Shown here: in pieces, positions 62,033 to 64,000 of the stretch
Layout: every line of letters starts with the position of its first letter
Position numbering within the stretch: the stretch's first letter is position 1
NCBI RefSeq assembly: GCF_029227915.1
Contig: NC_079876.1
Span: 11,284,001-11,348,000, forward strand
From: Hydractinia symbiolongicarpus
Taxonomy: Eukaryota > Cnidaria > Hydrozoa > Anthoathecata > Hydractiniidae
Reading direction: 5' to 3'
DNA length: 64,000 nucleotides
Position numbers and translations under genes: made by a program
The notes under the pieces: generated by a model
The model's input: only the letters and a program-made list of their open reading frames with translations
Database searches by the model: none
What the model was told of the DNA's origin: nothing

Positions 62033-64000
62033 TACAGAATAATTCAGGCATCCATACCTGATTTTTTCTGTACCCCCTATGGGGTTGCCATATATTTGCA
62101 CGCCCAGAACTGTAGGGGGTACAGAATAATTCAGGCATTCATACCTGATTTTTTCTGTACCCCCTATGGCGTTGCCAGATATTGTACGCCTAGAACTGTA
62201 GGGGGGTACAGAATAATTCAGGCATTAATACCTGATTTTTTCTGTACCCCCTATGGCGTTGCCAGATATTGTACGCCTAGAACTGTAGGGGGGTACAGAA
62301 TAATTCAGGCATTAATACCTGATTTTTTCTGTACCCCCTATGACGTTGCCAGACATTTATACGCCCAAAACAGTAGGGGGGTACAGAAAAATTCAGGTAT
62401 CCATACCTGATTTTTTCTGTACCCTCTATGGCGTTGCCAGATATTTGCACGCCCAGAACTGTAGGGGGGTACAGAATAATTCAGGCATTCATACCTGATT
62501 TTTTCTGTACCCCCTGTGGCGTTGCCAGATCTTTGCACGCCCAGAACTGTAGGGGTACAGAATAATTCAGGCATTCATAACTGATTTTTTCTGTACCCCC
62601 TATGGCGTTGCCAGATATCGTACGCCTAGAACTGTAGGGGGGTACAGAATAATTCAGGTATTAATACCTGATTTTTTCTGTACCCCCTATGGCGTTGCCA
62701 GATATTTATACGCCCAAAACAGTAGGGGGGTACAGGATAATTAAGGCATCCATACCTGATTTTTTCTGTACCCTCTATGGCGTTGCCAGATATTTGCACG
62801 CCCAGAACTGTAGGGGGTACAGAATAATTCAGGCATTCATACCTGATTTTTTCTGTACCCCCTATGGCGTTGCCAGATATTGTACGCCTAGAACTGTAGG
62901 GGGGTACAGAATAATTCAGGCATTAATACCTGATTTTTTCTGTACCCCCTATGGGGTTGCCATATATTTGCACGCCCAGAACTGTAGGGGGTACAGAATA
63001 ATTCAGGCATTCATACCTGATTTTTTCTGTACCCCCTATGGCGTTGCCAGATATTGTACGCCTAGAACTGTAGGGGGGTACAGAATAATTCAGGCATTAA
63101 TACCTGATTTTTTCTGTACCCCCTATGACGTTGCCAGACATTTATACGCCCAAAACAGTAGGGGGGTACAGAAAAATTCAGGTATCCATACCTGTACCCC
63201 CTGTGGCGTTGCCAGATCTTTGCACGCCCAGAACTGTACGGGTACAGAATAATTCAGGCATTCATAACTGATTTTTTCTGTACCCCCTATGGCGTTGCCA
63301 GATATCGTACGCTTAGAACTGTAGGGGGGTACAGAATAATTCAGGTATTAATACCTGATTTTTTCTGTACCCCCTATGGCGTTGCCAGATATTTATACGC
63401 CCAAAACGGTAGGGGGGTACAGGATAATTCAGGCATCCATACCTGATTTTTTCTGTACCCTCTATGGCGTTGCCAGATATTTGCACGCCCAGAACTGTAG
63501 GGGGTACAGAATAATTCAGGCATTCATACCTGATTTTTTCTGTACCCCCTATGGCGTTGCCAGATATTGTACGCCTAGAACTGTAGGGGGGTACAGAATA
63601 ATTCAGGCATTAATACCTGATTTTTTCTGTACCCCCTATGGCGTTGCCAGATATTTATACGCCCAAAACAGTAGGGGGGTACAGGATATTTCAGGCATCC
63701 ATACCTGATTTTTTCTGTACCCTCTATGGCGTTGCCAGATAATTGCACGCCCAGAACTGTAGGGGGGTACAGAATAATTCAAGCATTCATACCTGATTTT
63801 TTCTGTACCCCCTGTGGCGTTGCCAGATATTGTACGCCTAGAACTGTAGGGGGGTACAGAATAATTCAGGCATCCATACCTGATTTTTTCTGTACCCCCC
63901 ATGGCGTACCCAGATATTTGTACGCCCAGAACTGTAGGGGGGTACAGAATAATTCAGGCATCCATACCTGATTTTTTCTGTATCCCCTTCGCCGTTGCCA

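Larger units (their letters stand above)
44623..64000. repeat. Satellite array, about 220 monomers of 83-88 bp, with higher-order structure
   Basis: The array runs without interruption to the right edge. A full monomer is 88 bp with landmarks CTGATTTTTTCTGTACCCCC, TATGGCGTTGCCAGATA, a variable TTTGCACGCCCAGAACTGTA or TTGTACGCCTAGAACTGTA stretch, a 5-6 base G run, and TACAGAATAATTCAGGCAT. Named variants recur: a CGTACCCAGA type, a TTCGCCGTTGCC type, a GTAGCCCCCATGG type with long poly-G, a TATGGGGTTGCC type, and one with CGCCCAAAACAGTAG. Four of these follow each other in fixed order at least ten times. Frames of 60-226 codons are open on both strands because the unit has few stops and is often 87 bp (29 codons). 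Frame breaks at unit-length changes and equal openness of both strands argue against coding. Confidence 0.97.

Noticed and set aside
44858-63971. Dozens of long open frames in the array, up to 226 codons, with a 29-residue repeat (GYRIIQASIPDFFCTPYG type)
   Set aside because: They are equally long on both strands, overlap each other, start and stop wherever unit length changes by 1-2 bp, and show no start or splice logic. A stop-poor 87-bp repeat explains them.
44623-64000. CRISPR-like array
   Set aside because: Units are contiguous near-identical monomers without unique spacers, in a eukaryotic intron-bearing genome.

Overview
The window is eukaryotic, AT-rich DNA with many short introns and animal-type genes. 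These include RING/TRAF-type zinc-finger proteins, an EML microtubule-binding protein, the lariat debranching enzyme DBR1, an ISOC2-like isochorismatase-fold protein and a piece of P2X7-type cytoplasmic domain. Gene content, base composition and 5'-truncated LINE tails with GAT-repeat ends suggest an early-branching animal, most likely a cnidarian. That assignment is inference and the species is not determined.

Layout. 1-16.7 kb: three RING/zinc-finger paralogues, all on the minus strand. Genes A (3229-4964, cut by the left edge) and B (6983-11673) lie in a tandem segmental duplication and share exon phases and lengths. Gene C (13109-16655) keeps the RING and first zinc-finger exons but has a different C-terminal module with short Gly-Lys-Phe-Tyr-type repeats. 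16.7-19.2 kb: no gene seen. 19255-33780: one 23-exon minus-strand gene for a 1282-residue EML protein with EF-hand-like segments in front of HELP and WD40 repeats. All its exon phases agree. Its introns carry a decayed plus-strand P2X7-ballast-like sequence, a LINE tail, a possible MITE and an ATTT microsatellite. 34.4-35.2 kb: a second LINE tail held between 27-bp inverted repeats. 35928-38236: DBR1 and an ISOC2-like gene, both minus and intronless in their coding parts. 38.3-44.2 kb: non-coding, with two copies of a terminal-inverted-repeat element (4-bp target duplications), one holding a decayed coding fragment, plus an isolated perfect hairpin.

44.6 kb to the right edge (about 19.4 kb, continuing outside): a satellite array of about 220 monomers of 83-88 bp. 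Each typical monomer contains a 21-bp-arm hairpin. Monomer variants recur in a higher-order order, and one variant carries a poly-G tract of 10-17 G. Large blocks of the array are near copies of one another, and in several block pairs the spacing shifts are accounted for exactly by poly-G length. Reading frames in the array are open on both strands and are a by-product of the repeat, not genes.

Functionally the genes are unrelated neighbours: probable ubiquitin-ligase/TRAF-like adaptors, a cytoskeletal protein, RNA lariat turnover and a small hydrolase-fold enzyme. No operon-like logic is implied. Exon borders were set by hand from splice consensus, phase and paralogue comparison.
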